Shown: positions 1-9,119, numbered from the stretch's first letter. The stretch: DNA of 64,000 nt from an uncultured Actinomycetes bacterium (GCA_903878415.1 CAIRHO010000038.1:17118-81117), one strand, 5' to 3'. The notes: a model not told the origin generated them from the sequence alone. Made by a program: numbers and translations.

Positions 1-590
1 TCGTGCTCCTCATCTTGAATGTTCATTAGCTCATCCCACTTAGGAGAGTGATCGAGGCCAGTCTCATCGGGTTGGACCACGCGAATTAACCCGTCACCAA
101 ATGGATTTCTAACATTATGCAACCATTCATAGAACCTACGAACACTCGGCAATACTTCTTTGATGAATTCGTTGCCGCGGCCACGTTGTGCGACTGCTTG
201 CACAGCTTCAGCTAACAAGGGTGGTTGCATCTCATCTGATAAGTATTTTGATCGGAATGCAATCGCGTAAGTTGAAACCATCTCTTCAAAACTATCGCGT
301 TGCCAGAATGTGACGTGCGAAACAAAGCCATCTTCGTGTTGATTCTTTAATAGACTTTTTATCTCAGCTTCGGCTTTTGCTAAATCAATATGGCTCAGCG
401 CAATTGCATGAAAACAAGAATCCCAGAACCATTGAAATGGGTAAGTTACTGAAGAAGGACATGTGAAATCAAAATCATGACCACACCAAGTTGCGTGGCC
501 GCGCTGGCGATTTTTTATATGGATATTTGTCACTACCGTTTTTAACCATTGCAAATCTTCCGGAGTAGGAGCGGTACTTTTTTCTATCAT
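1..590 (-). CDS. GH63-like alpha-glycosidase, N-terminal part (runs off window)
   Basis: An open frame of 196 codons runs from ATG at 590 to the window edge with no stop, so the C-terminal part is missing. The N-terminus carries an aromatic W-DS motif (F-Q-W-F-W-D-S, residues 52-58), followed by H-A-I-A and an N-Q-x-x-D-G-F-V-S-H stretch (about 83-92). This is the pattern of (alpha/alpha)6-barrel glycosidases of the GH63 / glucosylglycerate-mannosylglycerate hydrolase type. No signal peptide is seen, so the enzyme is probably cytoplasmic. It is divergent from the Gfo/Idh oxidoreductase at 678 with an 87-bp shared promoter region, which suggests a small sugar-use locus. The substrate cannot be read from the fragment; trehalase-like or amylo-glucosidase enzymes are alternatives. 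Confidence 0.6.
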   Translation of the reverse strand, partial: MIEKSTAPTPEDLQWLKTVVTNIHIKNRQRGHATWCGHDFDFTCPSSVTYPFQWFWDSCFHAIALSHIDLAKAEAEIKSLLKNQHEDGFVSHVTFWQRDSFEEMVSTYAIAFRSKYLSDEMQPPLLAEAVQAVAQRGRGNEFIKEVLPSVRRFYEWLHNVRNPFGDGLIRVVQPDETGLDHSPKWDELMNIQDEEH

Positions 591-677
591 GCTTCGAATT
601 ATTATGCAGATACTCGCTACTTTTTACCAAATTCGCTAAGATTTCATGGAAATAAGTCACATAATTTGGAGGAAAGC

Positions 678-1805
678 GTGAGCAATCAGATCGTTCGTGT
701 AGGAGTAATAGGTGCTGGCGCGGTCGCTTCTTCCGTACACCTCCCGATTCTCACGCGACGGAGTGATCTCTTCGCAGTTGCTGCAATTGCCGATTTTAAT
801 ATTGCTGCGGCTCATTTGCTGGCGGACCGTTTTGGAATAGTTAATAGATTTCCCTCTCCTGAAGAAATGTTTGCATCATCATTGATAGATGCCGTTGTAA
901 TTTTAAATTCGGGAAGCCATGCTGAAGTTGTCGTTAAAGCTCTCAATTCTGGCTTAGATGTATTCTGCGAAAAACCACTCGCCTACTCAAGAGAAGAAAT
1001 GAAATCTATAGAAGTTGCACTAAGTACTTCTGGCAAAAAACTCATGATCGGTTACATGAAAACATTTGATCCCGCAGTAACAGCGGCAAAGAAACTTATT
1101 AAAAGTCGCCCACGTACGGTGGATGTTGTCGTGCTGCATCCAAGTGGCGAGAGCCAGCTTGCAACAACGGAAATTTCAGTAACATCTGCGCCAGCACCAA
1201 AAGAATTGATTGAGAAATTTAAGAGTAGCGACCGACAGATCCAAGTTACTGCCTTGGGCGAAGCTGCGGCGGATTCTTTTGGAAGTTTTTATACCGATGT
1301 AATTTTAGGTAGCGTTATTCATGAGTTATCCGTTTTACGGGCTCTAGATATACATATCAATGAAGTTGATTTTGTGGATCGTTGGCCAAATGACGGCAGT
1401 GAAAAAGCTCATTCCATAATTATTAATGCACGTACTGCCGACAATGTCAGAATCACAATTAGATGGTTCTATTTAGATCAATACCCGCTCTACCAAGAAG
1501 AAATTCGATGGGTAAACGAGTTCGAAGGACATCACATCATCTTCCCTAGCCCATATATTCTTCGAGTTCCTACAAAATTGATTTCAACGAAACGAATCGG
1601 ACTGGATCATGAAAATACCACCACGGAGTCGTATTTACCTTCATTCGAGATTGAACTAGCTGCTTTCCATACTCTTGCCACAACTGGAAAACAAGATGCC
1701 GACCCAATTGCCGATGGAAACGAGGATTTAGAAATCTCGCTTAAAATTGCAAAAGGAATATGTATCCGCGAAGGAATTGCAGTAGGTGGAAACTTAAAAG
1801 CATAA
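678..1805 (+). CDS. Gfo/Idh/MocA family NAD(P)-dependent oxidoreductase
   Basis: 375 aa. The N-terminal Rossmann fold has the G-x-G-x-x-A loop near residues 11-16, and the family E-K-P signature is at 98-100 (C-E-K-P-L-A). The C-terminal part fits the family's alpha/beta substrate domain. Such enzymes oxidise or reduce sugars, inositols or related polyols; the substrate here is unknown. The GTG at 678 is chosen because a good ribosome site (GGAGGA, 668-673) precedes it and translation from there begins directly with the Rossmann strand. A longer frame from 549 would overlap the divergent glycosidase gene and adds a non-family N-terminus. It ends 19 bp before the convergent argG stop, separated by a hairpin. 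Confidence 0.8.
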   Translation: MSNQIVRVGVIGAGAVASSVHLPILTRRSDLFAVAAIADFNIAAAHLLADRFGIVNRFPSPEEMFASSLIDAVVILNSGSHAEVVVKALNSGLDVFCEKPLAYSREEMKSIEVALSTSGKKLMIGYMKTFDPAVTAAKKLIKSRPRTVDVVVLHPSGESQLATTEISVTSAPAPKELIEKFKSSDRQIQVTALGEAAADSFGSFYTDVILGSVIHELSVLRALDIHINEVDFVDRWPNDGSEKAHSIIINARTADNVRITIRWFYLDQYPLYQEEIRWVNEFEGHHIIFPSPYILRVPTKLISTKRIGLDHENTTTESYLPSFEIELAAFHTLATTGKQDADPIADGNEDLEISLKIAKGICIREGIAVGGNLKA

Positions 1806-1806
1806 C

Positions 1807-1823
1807 TAGTTTGTAGCAAACTA
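1807..1823. terminator. Hairpin between convergent genes
   Basis: TAGTTTG and CAAACTA form a perfect 7-bp stem with a 3-nt loop, filling the 19-bp gap between the stops of the Gfo/Idh gene (1805) and argG (1825). It could end transcription from both sides. There is no clear T-run, so it is not a textbook intrinsic terminator. Confidence 0.45.
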
Positions 1824-1824
1824 A

Positions 1825-3180
<1,356 letters not shown>

Positions 3181-3191
3181 ACTTAGAGCCG

Positions 3192-3542
3192 CTATTTCTC
3201 GGGCGTAATTCTCGTTTCAAGGTCTCTAATTACCCGATGCATCTCTTGTGAAAGAACTTTTAACTCGGCCAGCTCCAGAAGTGTTGCAGCGTGGGTTTCA
3301 TTTATAGTCTTCTCGAAGCTTTTGGATTGCACGTTCTGACCAACCATAATTATTGATAGCAATACCAGCTGCAAAAATGTCTGAGCAATCCAAGAAACTA
3401 TTACGATCGTATCGCCGCTCTTAATTGCATTTGGGAGTGAAATTAACGCAATTGCAGCAAATATATAAGCACACCACATCGTACTTACGCCGGCAGTTAT
3501 CTTTAAAGCGATTTTGTTATTTAAATTAGAAGACGTACCCAT
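3192..3542 (-). CDS. Small two-helix membrane protein, DUF1003-like
   Basis: 116 aa, function unknown. Two membrane segments are visible (about residues 22-42 and 45-68). The second ends in a V-L-L-S-I-I-M-V-G-Q-N-V-Q stretch that resembles the membrane-exit motif of DUF1003 and low-affinity cation permease-like proteins. A charged, probably helical tail of about 45 residues follows. The start ATG at 3542 lies in a perfect 18-bp inverted repeat and 6 nt after a TANNNT box, so it probably has its own leaderless promoter. It lies between the cytochrome b cassette and argG. A second DUF1003-type protein is at 41955. Confidence 0.6.
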   Translation of the reverse strand: MGTSSNLNNKIALKITAGVSTMWCAYIFAAIALISLPNAIKSGDTIVIVSWIAQTFLQLVLLSIIMVGQNVQSKSFEKTINETHAATLLELAELKVLSQEMHRVIRDLETRITPEK

Positions 3543-3574
3543 GATTTAAGAATAGCCTTAAATCATGGGTACGT
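3533..3574. repeat. Perfect 18-bp inverted repeat with 6-nt loop
   Basis: Arms 3533-3550 (ACGTACCCATGATTTAAG) and 3557-3574 are exact reverse complements around the loop AATAGC (3551-3556). It sits just after the stop of the cytochrome-associated gene (3587) and covers the start codon of the 116-aa gene (3542). On the minus strand the -10 box TATTCT (3554-3549) straddles the loop and one arm. It may be the terminator of the cytochrome cassette, an operator for the small gene, or both. Confidence 0.85.
3549..3554 (-). promoter_or_regulatory. -10 element of the 116-aa gene, inside the inverted repeat
   Basis: TATTCT on the minus strand lies 6 nt before the ATG at 3542, the same spacing as many other leaderless starts in this window. 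It lies at the centre of the 18-bp inverted repeat. Confidence 0.5.
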
Positions 3575-3586
3575 TCGAGTATGCGT

Positions 3587-4543
3587 TTATAAGCCTTCTT
3601 CTTCGTAGTAACGACGCCAAATCCTGCGATGGATTGGGATTAGCATCGGCAGCGAACGTACGCCTGGAATTAATGGAATCAAAATTAACCCAAGTGACAT
3701 ACCGCCCATAATAAAGAGAATGTATGCATCGGCATTTGCGCCAATAGGTTTTGACTCTTCATTATTAAATGGTGGAATCTGATACCAGAAGGAGTAAAGC
3801 CAGAGCCAAGCCTGGCCTGGATACCTTCCAGTTTCATTCATCATTCCCCAAGTACCACCTTGTAGATTAGCTGCAGTTCCAGCATCATCTAAGTACGCGC
3901 CATCACCAAAGAAAAGAATTTGTTTGGTGTTATCGGTTTGGAAGAAGCCGCCTTGCGAAAGCAGCGCAGCATCTAACCCACCAGATTTAGCCATACTTGT
4001 TAAACCCGCTGCAAGTGCTGGGACTGGACCATATGGGCCAGCAGGAACCGCGCCTATATCTCCTTCAACTTTATTAATTGCATCATCATAAGATGCCGCC
4101 CAACTTTCTTTAACTGAATCCGATGCTGCATTCCAAGTAGCTAACGCAGATGCAATTTCAGTTGAGAGAACTTGAGTTGATAACGGCGCAATCACGAAAT
4201 CATTTGCGGCATCGATCATGTGAGTTACGCCAGCCCATTTTTGCAACCAGAGCGGACCAACATTTAAGCCGTCACCATTTTCATTATATGGCGCGCCATA
4301 AGTTGCCGTCCCGCTACTCCCAGCAAGTTCTTGAACTGCAGTTGCATAGAAGTTATCAGCATTTGTGGTTGCCCAATTCTTAAAAGTTAACGGCTTTTCA
4401 TCGGGCGATCCAAAAAAGGCTGATAGCGAGAGCGTTACTAACGAAACTACTACCAATGCAATTACACCCTCCTTTACAATGTCGTACTTTCGAGTGCGAC
4501 CTTGCCAAGGATTGGCATCAAAAGCTTCTGAATTCCGTTTCAT
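3587..4543 (-). CDS. Cytochrome b-associated membrane protein with large external domain
   Basis: 318 aa, not firmly recognised. One membrane helix lies at about residues 26-46, then an extracytoplasmic region of about 220 residues rich in Gly, Asn, Trp and Tyr, then a second helix (about 273-292) and a basic tail (R-R-I-W-R-R-Y-Y). No haem-binding CXXCH and no Rieske cysteine/histidine boxes are present. The gene begins within 4 nt of the cytochrome b stop (4540-4543), so the two are translationally coupled and probably form one complex. It might stand in the place of the cytochrome b C-terminal half (subunit IV) or be a new periplasmic partner; it does not resemble subunit IV by eye. Confidence 0.6.
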   Translation of the reverse strand: MKRNSEAFDANPWQGRTRKYDIVKEGVIALVVVSLVTLSLSAFFGSPDEKPLTFKNWATTNADNFYATAVQELAGSSGTATYGAPYNENGDGLNVGPLWLQKWAGVTHMIDAANDFVIAPLSTQVLSTEIASALATWNAASDSVKESWAASYDDAINKVEGDIGAVPAGPYGPVPALAAGLTSMAKSGGLDAALLSQGGFFQTDNTKQILFFGDGAYLDDAGTAANLQGGTWGMMNETGRYPGQAWLWLYSFWYQIPPFNNEESKPIGANADAYILFIMGGMSLGLILIPLIPGVRSLPMLIPIHRRIWRRYYEEEGL

Positions 4544-5157
4544 AACTTCACCCCACTAATTGCTGCATCAATTGGCGGAACTACGCCCTTTTTGCGAACC
4601 AACAGGACATGCATAACTGTTATTACGCCAAGAATTAACGGTAAAAATGCAACATGGAGTAGCAACATCTGACCAAGATTTGTAACGGTAAACCAAGCAC
4701 CAACTCCTACCGAGTTAAAACCATCCTTGGCTTCAAATGTAATCCATTGTGAATCAAAATTGGTTTGAACTAAGTAACCGGTAAATGCGGTTGCAATTGA
4801 AGCCACAAACGCAACAGCGCCGGTCATCCAAGTCATCAACCTTCGACCTCGCCAAGCAGCCATCCAATACTTTCCCCAAAGATGAACCACCATGAAGACA
4901 AAGAACAACTGCACACTCCAAAAGTGCAAACTATTCATGAAATGTCCAGCAGATGAAGTGTGGTACCAAGCTGGACCTTCAAACGATAGAACGATTCCGG
5001 TAGCAATAATTACGCCAAGTGCGGCTAAAGTTAAAACTCCGAATACATAAATCCAGGAAGCCACATATGCTGGCTGATCATCTGGTAATAATTTATCAAT
5101 AGGTAGATTCTTTTGCCAAGATTTTCTAAGCTTAGAAGTCCACATTTCGCTCATCAT
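4540..5157 (-). CDS. Cytochrome b6-like diheme subunit (N-terminal cytochrome b domain only)
   Basis: 205 aa, four membrane helices. The two b-haem ligand pairs are present with b6 spacing: His78 and His92 (13 residues between) in helix B, and His168 and His183 (14 between) in helix D. This gives two haems across the membrane, as in quinol-oxidising bc and b6f complexes. The protein stops after helix D, like cytochrome b6 and unlike the long actinobacterial QcrB. It overlaps the 49-aa gene upstream by 1 nt (TAATG) and the 318-aa gene downstream by 4 nt. No Rieske protein or cytochrome c gene is nearby, so the redox partner is unknown. Confidence 0.8.
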   Translation of the reverse strand: MMSEMWTSKLRKSWQKNLPIDKLLPDDQPAYVASWIYVFGVLTLAALGVIIATGIVLSFEGPAWYHTSSAGHFMNSLHFWSVQLFFVFMVVHLWGKYWMAAWRGRRLMTWMTGAVAFVASIATAFTGYLVQTNFDSQWITFEAKDGFNSVGVGAWFTVTNLGQMLLLHVAFLPLILGVITVMHVLLVRKKGVVPPIDAAISGVKL

Positions 5158-5306
5158 TAATTACCACTGTTATTAGAATCATGACTTTGGGGAAACGGCA
5201 AAAGTACTGCTAAAGCAAAAATTAACAACATCAGCAAAATAACAAGCAAATTTGAGATTGAGATTTGAAACCAACCCCATTTCAAATAAGTCGCAGATTT
5301 ATTCAT
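5157..5306 (-). CDS. 49-aa single-helix membrane protein of the cytochrome b cassette
   Basis: A short protein with a W-G-W-F near the N-terminus, one hydrophobic helix of about 24 residues (roughly 17-40), and a hydrophilic tail rich in Ser and Asn. Its stop TAA (5159-5157) shares one base with the ATG of the cytochrome b6-like gene, which strongly suggests a coupled three-gene operon. It resembles in layout the tiny single-helix subunits of respiratory or b6f complexes, but no sequence family is recognised. The ribosome site is weak. Confidence 0.6.
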   Translation of the reverse strand: MNKSATYLKWGWFQISISNLLVILLMLLIFALAVLLPFPQSHDSNNSGN

Positions 5307-5372
5307 AAAATCAAAGAAAATACCTGACACCGTTTTCTCTCTTCCCGTAGAATTTAAAAATTCTTCATTTCC

Positions 5373-5400
5373 TTGACATTAGACCTGAAGTTGAAATAGA
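5373..5400 (+). promoter_or_regulatory. Possible promoter for the 170-aa gene
   Basis: A perfect -35 TTGACA (5373-5378) is followed after 16 nt by a weak -10 (AATAGA, 5395-5400). It faces the gene at 5456. Confidence 0.35.
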
Positions 5401-5455
5401 CCGAGAGTTTTGTAGAGAGGTGGCACTTAATGGGAGCCTCTGCAATAATTGGCTA

Positions 5456-5968
5456 ATGAAATCAACCAAGCCGATTTATTGGCTGCTGTTACCAGCGTTG
5501 CTCTTACTGTCAGCAGGGTCAATTTGGGGAACTGTTCATTTTTACCCAGGTCAAAACTCACCAAGCGCCTCTCAAGTTCAAGAATGCATAGATCTGAAGA
5601 GCTTTGTTTTAAATGAAGAATTAATTGGAAGTAAAAAATGGAGCGTTTATCATTCCGATGTTTTAAAGTACGAAACCGGTTTATCAAATAAGAATCGAAC
5701 TATTGTATTAGTTAAACTTATAGCGTCTGAAGCAATCGAAGTTTTACAATCTGATCTTCGGATATATGAAGAAATGGCGCTACATAATGATTGTTTGTTA
5801 CCGGATTTCAAAAAACAACTTGCATCAGTTACAACCGATACTCAAACAAGTATTGATTTCTTACTCGGCCAAGGTGAAATAAGTGGCCAAATGTTTGATC
5901 CAAATCAAGGTATTTGGAATACCGCTTTTTATGATGCTTACGAATCTGCTATAAAGTATTTAAAATAA
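5456..5968 (+). CDS. Unknown protein with N-terminal membrane anchor or signal
   Basis: 170 aa, not recognised. Residues 1-25 form a typical signal or anchor (K-S-T-K-P then a Leu-rich core). The remainder is extracytoplasmic, mostly helical by composition, with two cysteines that could pair (in E-C-I-D and N-D-C-L). The ATG at 5456 is preferred because it begins the signal directly; a GTG at 5420 in the same frame would add 12 residues, and neither has a good ribosome site. It is convergent with hpf, with only 2 bp between the stops. Confidence 0.5.
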   Translation: MKSTKPIYWLLLPALLLLSAGSIWGTVHFYPGQNSPSASQVQECIDLKSFVLNEELIGSKKWSVYHSDVLKYETGLSNKNRTIVLVKLIASEAIEVLQSDLRIYEEMALHNDCLLPDFKKQLASVTTDTQTSIDFLLGQGEISGQMFDPNQGIWNTAFYDAYESAIKYLK

Positions 5969-5970
5969 AT

Positions 5971-6309
5971 TTAGCCAGCAGGTTTGTTTCGAATCGAGCC
6001 ACGCTCTATATCTTTAGACTTTTCATGAACTTTTCTAATTTGCAATTCGAAATTCTTTATCGCGCCATCAAATGCCGCTAAATCATTGAAATCTGAAGAC
6101 TCCGACCTAAGTAACGGTCCACTTCCTCTGGATGTAAGTATAACTTTATGTGACTTCTTACCTAGCCGAGGATTTCCTTCATGTAGAACTTTCAATTCAA
6201 TGCGATCAATTTTAACTTTAAATCTATTCATGCTCTCTAGTTTTTCTAAGGCAATTTTTTTGAAATCTTCTGCTAGAGCTGCGTTCCTTGGATGAATGAT
6301 TATTTCCAT
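5971..6309 (-). CDS. hpf: Ribosome hibernation promoting factor, short form
   Basis: 112 aa, matching the beta-alpha-beta-beta-beta-alpha fold of the HPF/RaiA (sigma-54 modulation) family: an I-I-I-H-P-R-N start, an alpha helix, a basic strand (K-S-H-K-V-I-L) and a long C-terminal helix. It would bind the decoding centre of idle 30S subunits. Most actinobacteria have a long HPF (over 200 aa) with a dimerisation domain, encoded next to secA; here the C-terminal domain is absent and the gene is about 13 kb from secA. A strong ribosome site (AGGAGGAATAA) precedes the ATG. Confidence 0.75.
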   Translation of the reverse strand: MEIIIHPRNAALAEDFKKIALEKLESMNRFKVKIDRIELKVLHEGNPRLGKKSHKVILTSRGSGPLLRSESSDFNDLAAFDGAIKNFELQIRKVHEKSKDIERGSIRNKPAG

Positions 6310-6397
6310 TTATTCCTCCTGCATTTGAAGATACTCCCTTTGAAATTTGAAATCAATGACTTAGAACTGGGAAGTTGCCGAGTACTATGTAACCCTG

Positions 6398-7681
6398 ATG
6401 GCTTTATTCACCGAATTCCTTCCTTCTGCAAATGACTATAAGCCTTTTAAGAAAAACTTTCGCCATAACTTAATTGCCGGAATATCCGTTGGCGTTGTGG
6501 CGCTTCCGCTCGCACTTGGATTTGGTGTGACTACAGGTTCTGGTGCAGCGTCCGGGCTAATAACAGCGATTATTGCTGGACTAATTGCTGCGGTTTTTGG
6601 CGGTTCTAATTTTCAAGTTAGCGGGCCAACTGGAGCAATGACAGTAGTTCTGGTACCAATAGTTTCTAAATATGGAGTAGCGGCGCTAGCTCCACTTGGA
6701 ATTGCAGCTGGATTTCTAATCATTTTTTTGGGGTTTATTAAAGTTGGCAAATATATTGATCGTGTTCCTTTTGCAGTTATGGAAGGTTTTACTCTTGGAA
6801 TTGCGTTAGTGATTGCATTGCAACAAGTCCCGTTAGTCTTGGGAATTCAACGCGCTCCAGGTTCGCATACAGTTTTAGTTGCCATCGATACATTCAAGAG
6901 CGCAATATCAAATTCAATTAATTGGACTTCTATCTCAATTGTTATTTTTGCCTTAGTCATAAAATTCACTTGGCCCAAAATGAATAAGATGGTTGCGCCG
7001 AAAGTGCATATCCCCGCCAGCATCGTGGTGGTACTACTAACTACGCTTATTGTGCATTTTCTAGGTATCAAAGTTGCAACTATCGGCGCAATCCCTCGAA
7101 AATTTGAAGTTGCTGGCAATTATTTGGAAACATTTAACGCTATACCGATTAGGGAACTCGGATATGCCATTGTTGTGATTGCTCTCTTAGGAGCAATAGA
7201 GTCGTTACTTTCGGCTCGAGTTGCTGATGGTATGGCACACAAGATTATTGACCATGAACAGAGAAAACATCAGCCTAATCGTGAGTTATTCGGCCAAGGT
7301 CTAGCAACAATTGCCGCATCATTTTTAGGCGGAATGCCGGCTACCGGTGCAATTGCTAGAACTAGCGTCAATGTTAGAGCTGGAGCCAGAAGCAGATTCG
7401 CGTCGATCGTACATGCGTGTTTCCTACTTATGGTGGTGTTGTTTCTAGCGCCGGTAGTCTCAATCATTCCGACAGCTGCACTAGCTGGAGTATTAATTGG
7501 CACTTCATATCGAATTGCTAATCCGAAGAGCATCATCGAAGCGCTACGCACTACTTATGGGGAGAGAGCCGTCTTTATTGTCACAGCTATTTCCGTGCTT
7601 GCGATCGATTTAATTTGGGGCCTTGTAATTGGTTTATTAACTAATTTGGTATTAAAAAAATTACTTTCTAGTCGCCGTTAA
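6398..7681 (+). CDS. SulP family anion permease lacking STAS domain
   Basis: 427 aa, about 11-12 membrane helices. It has the SulP features F-R-H-N-L-I-A-G-I-S-V-G near residue 21-32, G-S-N-F-Q-V-S-G-P-T-G near 70-80, and the A-I-E-S-L-L-S-A-R-V-A-D block around 268-279. The family carries sulfate, bicarbonate or dicarboxylates, usually with Na+ or H+. Typical members are 500-570 aa with a cytosolic STAS domain; this one ends directly after the last helix with a basic tail. Its 3' end overlaps the convergent terC gene by 21 bp. Bicarbonate or dicarboxylate uptake is as likely as sulfate. Confidence 0.85.
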   Translation: MALFTEFLPSANDYKPFKKNFRHNLIAGISVGVVALPLALGFGVTTGSGAASGLITAIIAGLIAAVFGGSNFQVSGPTGAMTVVLVPIVSKYGVAALAPLGIAAGFLIIFLGFIKVGKYIDRVPFAVMEGFTLGIALVIALQQVPLVLGIQRAPGSHTVLVAIDTFKSAISNSINWTSISIVIFALVIKFTWPKMNKMVAPKVHIPASIVVVLLTTLIVHFLGIKVATIGAIPRKFEVAGNYLETFNAIPIRELGYAIVVIALLGAIESLLSARVADGMAHKIIDHEQRKHQPNRELFGQGLATIAASFLGGMPATGAIARTSVNVRAGARSRFASIVHACFLLMVVLFLAPVVSIIPTAALAGVLIGTSYRIANPKSIIEALRTTYGERAVFIVTAISVLAIDLIWGLVIGLLTNLVLKKLLSSRR

Positions 7682-8554
7682 ACTTATCAAAGTCGTAACA
7701 GATAACGCAGCTGCGATAACGCCTAGGCTCACCGCTAGAGTAATATGTGGGATTTCGTAGAAACCGATTTTATGGATACCTACGCCATGCAATCCTTCAA
7801 TGAAGAGCTTAAATCCAATAAATCCAAGAATTACCGCCAAGCCCTTCGAAAGATAAATTAGACGGTCAACTAACCCGGCCAGCAAGAAATAAAGTTGACG
7901 AAGTCCCATTAAAGCAAATGCATTTGCGGTAAAGACAATGTAAGGATCTTTGGTTAGACCAAAAATTGCAGGTATCGAATCAAGTGCAAATATCAAATCA
8001 GTGGTTCCGACTGCCACCAAAGCGATCGTGAAGGTAGACGCACCGCGCTTTCGAAGTGAGGTGATTATCCGGCCTTCTTTATATACCTTTTCATCACCAT
8101 GCTTTTCTTTTATTAGCTTCCAAGCAGTGGCTATTAAAATTATGGCGAAAATAAAGAATGCTGCAGAGAACTTAGAAATCAGTGCCGAACCTAGGGCAAT
8201 AAAAATACCTCGCAAAACTAGTGCGATTGCTATGCCGGCCAATAAAATTAATTGTGCACTCTCCCGTTTAACGCTCAAATTCGCTAGCAATATTATGAAA
8301 ATAAAGACGTTATCTACCGAGAGTGAATATTCCGTCAGCCACCCAGCAAAGAATTCTTCACCATGGCCAGCAACCCCATTAAATTGGAGGTTTATTCCAA
8401 AGACAATCGCGGCAATCACATAAAAAATTGTCCAAAGCGCAGCTTCTTTTAGAGTGGTTTCTCGTTTGCGATTTTTAATTGCTAGTAGCAAATCAAAAAC
8501 CAGTACTCCTAGTAGGACTGCAATCGTCACTCCCCAAGTTTTGGCATCAGTCAT
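7661..8554 (-). CDS. TerC family membrane protein (copy 1)
   Basis: 297 aa, about nine membrane helices. Typical TerC sequences are seen: T-E-Y-S-L-S-V-D-N-V-F (about 74-84), F-A-L-D-S-I-P-A-I-F-G-L-T-K-D-P near 190-205, and N-A-F-A-L-M-G-L-R-Q-L-Y. The acidic residues in the helices are thought to coordinate metal. TerC proteins act in tellurite resistance and, in several bacteria, in Mn2+ export. It is last in a minus-strand run that begins with the LacI gene, 29 bp after the 126-aa gene. No yybP-ykoY-type leader fits in the short spacer. A paralogue is at 11452. Confidence 0.88.
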   Translation of the reverse strand: MTDAKTWGVTIAVLLGVLVFDLLLAIKNRKRETTLKEAALWTIFYVIAAIVFGINLQFNGVAGHGEEFFAGWLTEYSLSVDNVFIFIILLANLSVKRESAQLILLAGIAIALVLRGIFIALGSALISKFSAAFFIFAIILIATAWKLIKEKHGDEKVYKEGRIITSLRKRGASTFTIALVAVGTTDLIFALDSIPAIFGLTKDPYIVFTANAFALMGLRQLYFLLAGLVDRLIYLSKGLAVILGFIGFKLFIEGLHGVGIHKIGFYEIPHITLAVSLGVIAAALSVTTLISLTATRK

Positions 8555-8583
8555 CTAAATTTCCGATTCTCTAAAAGCCTTTA

Positions 8584-8964
8584 TTAACGGGTAGCTAATA
8601 CAAAAGCTATGGCAAGAACTAGCGCAAGTGCAGCTGATTGCATCAGAATAATTAAAGCGGTCTTACGGTCTGCAGCCCGATCTAATGGATTTTGTACTTT
8701 AGAAATTTCGCCCATTTTGCCAAGATTAAAAGTCCCTGCAAACCCATACGCTAAGCAGAATTTCTTTCTGGATTGTACAAAACCGATTGCAAAAACCATG
8801 AGTGGCAGAATGATAGAAAATTTTCCAATTGTGGAAACGTCAGATGAAGCCAGAGTTGCGCCGCTAGAAATCGAAAAAGCTGCCCCGATTAGCGCAACAA
8901 TTTGGCGACGACGAACTTCGCTCTTCCCTAAGTTACAAGTTCCAGGGATGTATTCAGTGCTCAA
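8584..8964 (-). CDS. Unknown small membrane protein (126 aa)
   Basis: Three hydrophobic segments (about 24-42, 48-62 and 103-124) and two short C-N-L-G / F-N-L-G motifs flanking the first half, with two further cysteines at most. The motif pair R-K-K-F-C-x-x-Y-G-F-A-G-T-F-N is distinctive but I cannot attach a function. It starts with TTG at 8964, which overlaps the TGA of the 49-aa gene (TTGA), so the two are translationally coupled and part of the lacI-patB-terC run. It could be a subunit or accessory of the TerC-type exporter; that is only context. Confidence 0.5.
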   Translation of the reverse strand: MSTEYIPGTCNLGKSEVRRRQIVALIGAAFSISSGATLASSDVSTIGKFSIILPLMVFAIGFVQSRKKFCLAYGFAGTFNLGKMGEISKVQNPLDRAADRKTALIILMQSAALALVLAIAFVLATR

Positions 8965-9110
8965 CTTACTTCCTCGAATTCATCTTCATCGACCCATGCG
9001 CTGGCAGATTCATCACTTCGTTCTACCCACGAGAGAAAAGTAAAAACTCCTTTGACTGCAAGGAGAAGCAATGCGAAAAGCGCAGTTATCCGGCGAATTG
9101 CTTTAAACAT
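8961..9110 (-). CDS. 49-aa membrane protein with acidic tail
   Basis: A basic start (F-K-A-I-R-R), one Leu-rich helix of about 17 residues, then a very acidic C-terminal tail (D-E-D-E-F-E-E). It begins at ATG 9110, 9 nt after the patB stop, and its stop overlaps the TTG start of the 126-aa gene by 3 nt. The coupling at both sides supports a real gene. No family recognised. Confidence 0.55.
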   Translation of the reverse strand: MFKAIRRITALFALLLLAVKGVFTFLSWVERSDESASAWVDEDEFEEVS

Positions 9111-9119
9111 ATGAGAATT

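Noticed and set aside
549..677. Extended N-terminus of the Gfo/Idh gene
   Set aside because: It overlaps the divergent glycosidase gene, and the GTG at 678 has a clear ribosome site.
8555..8583. Mn-sensing yybP-ykoY riboswitch before terC copies
   Set aside because: The spacers are too short, and copy 2 appears leaderless.
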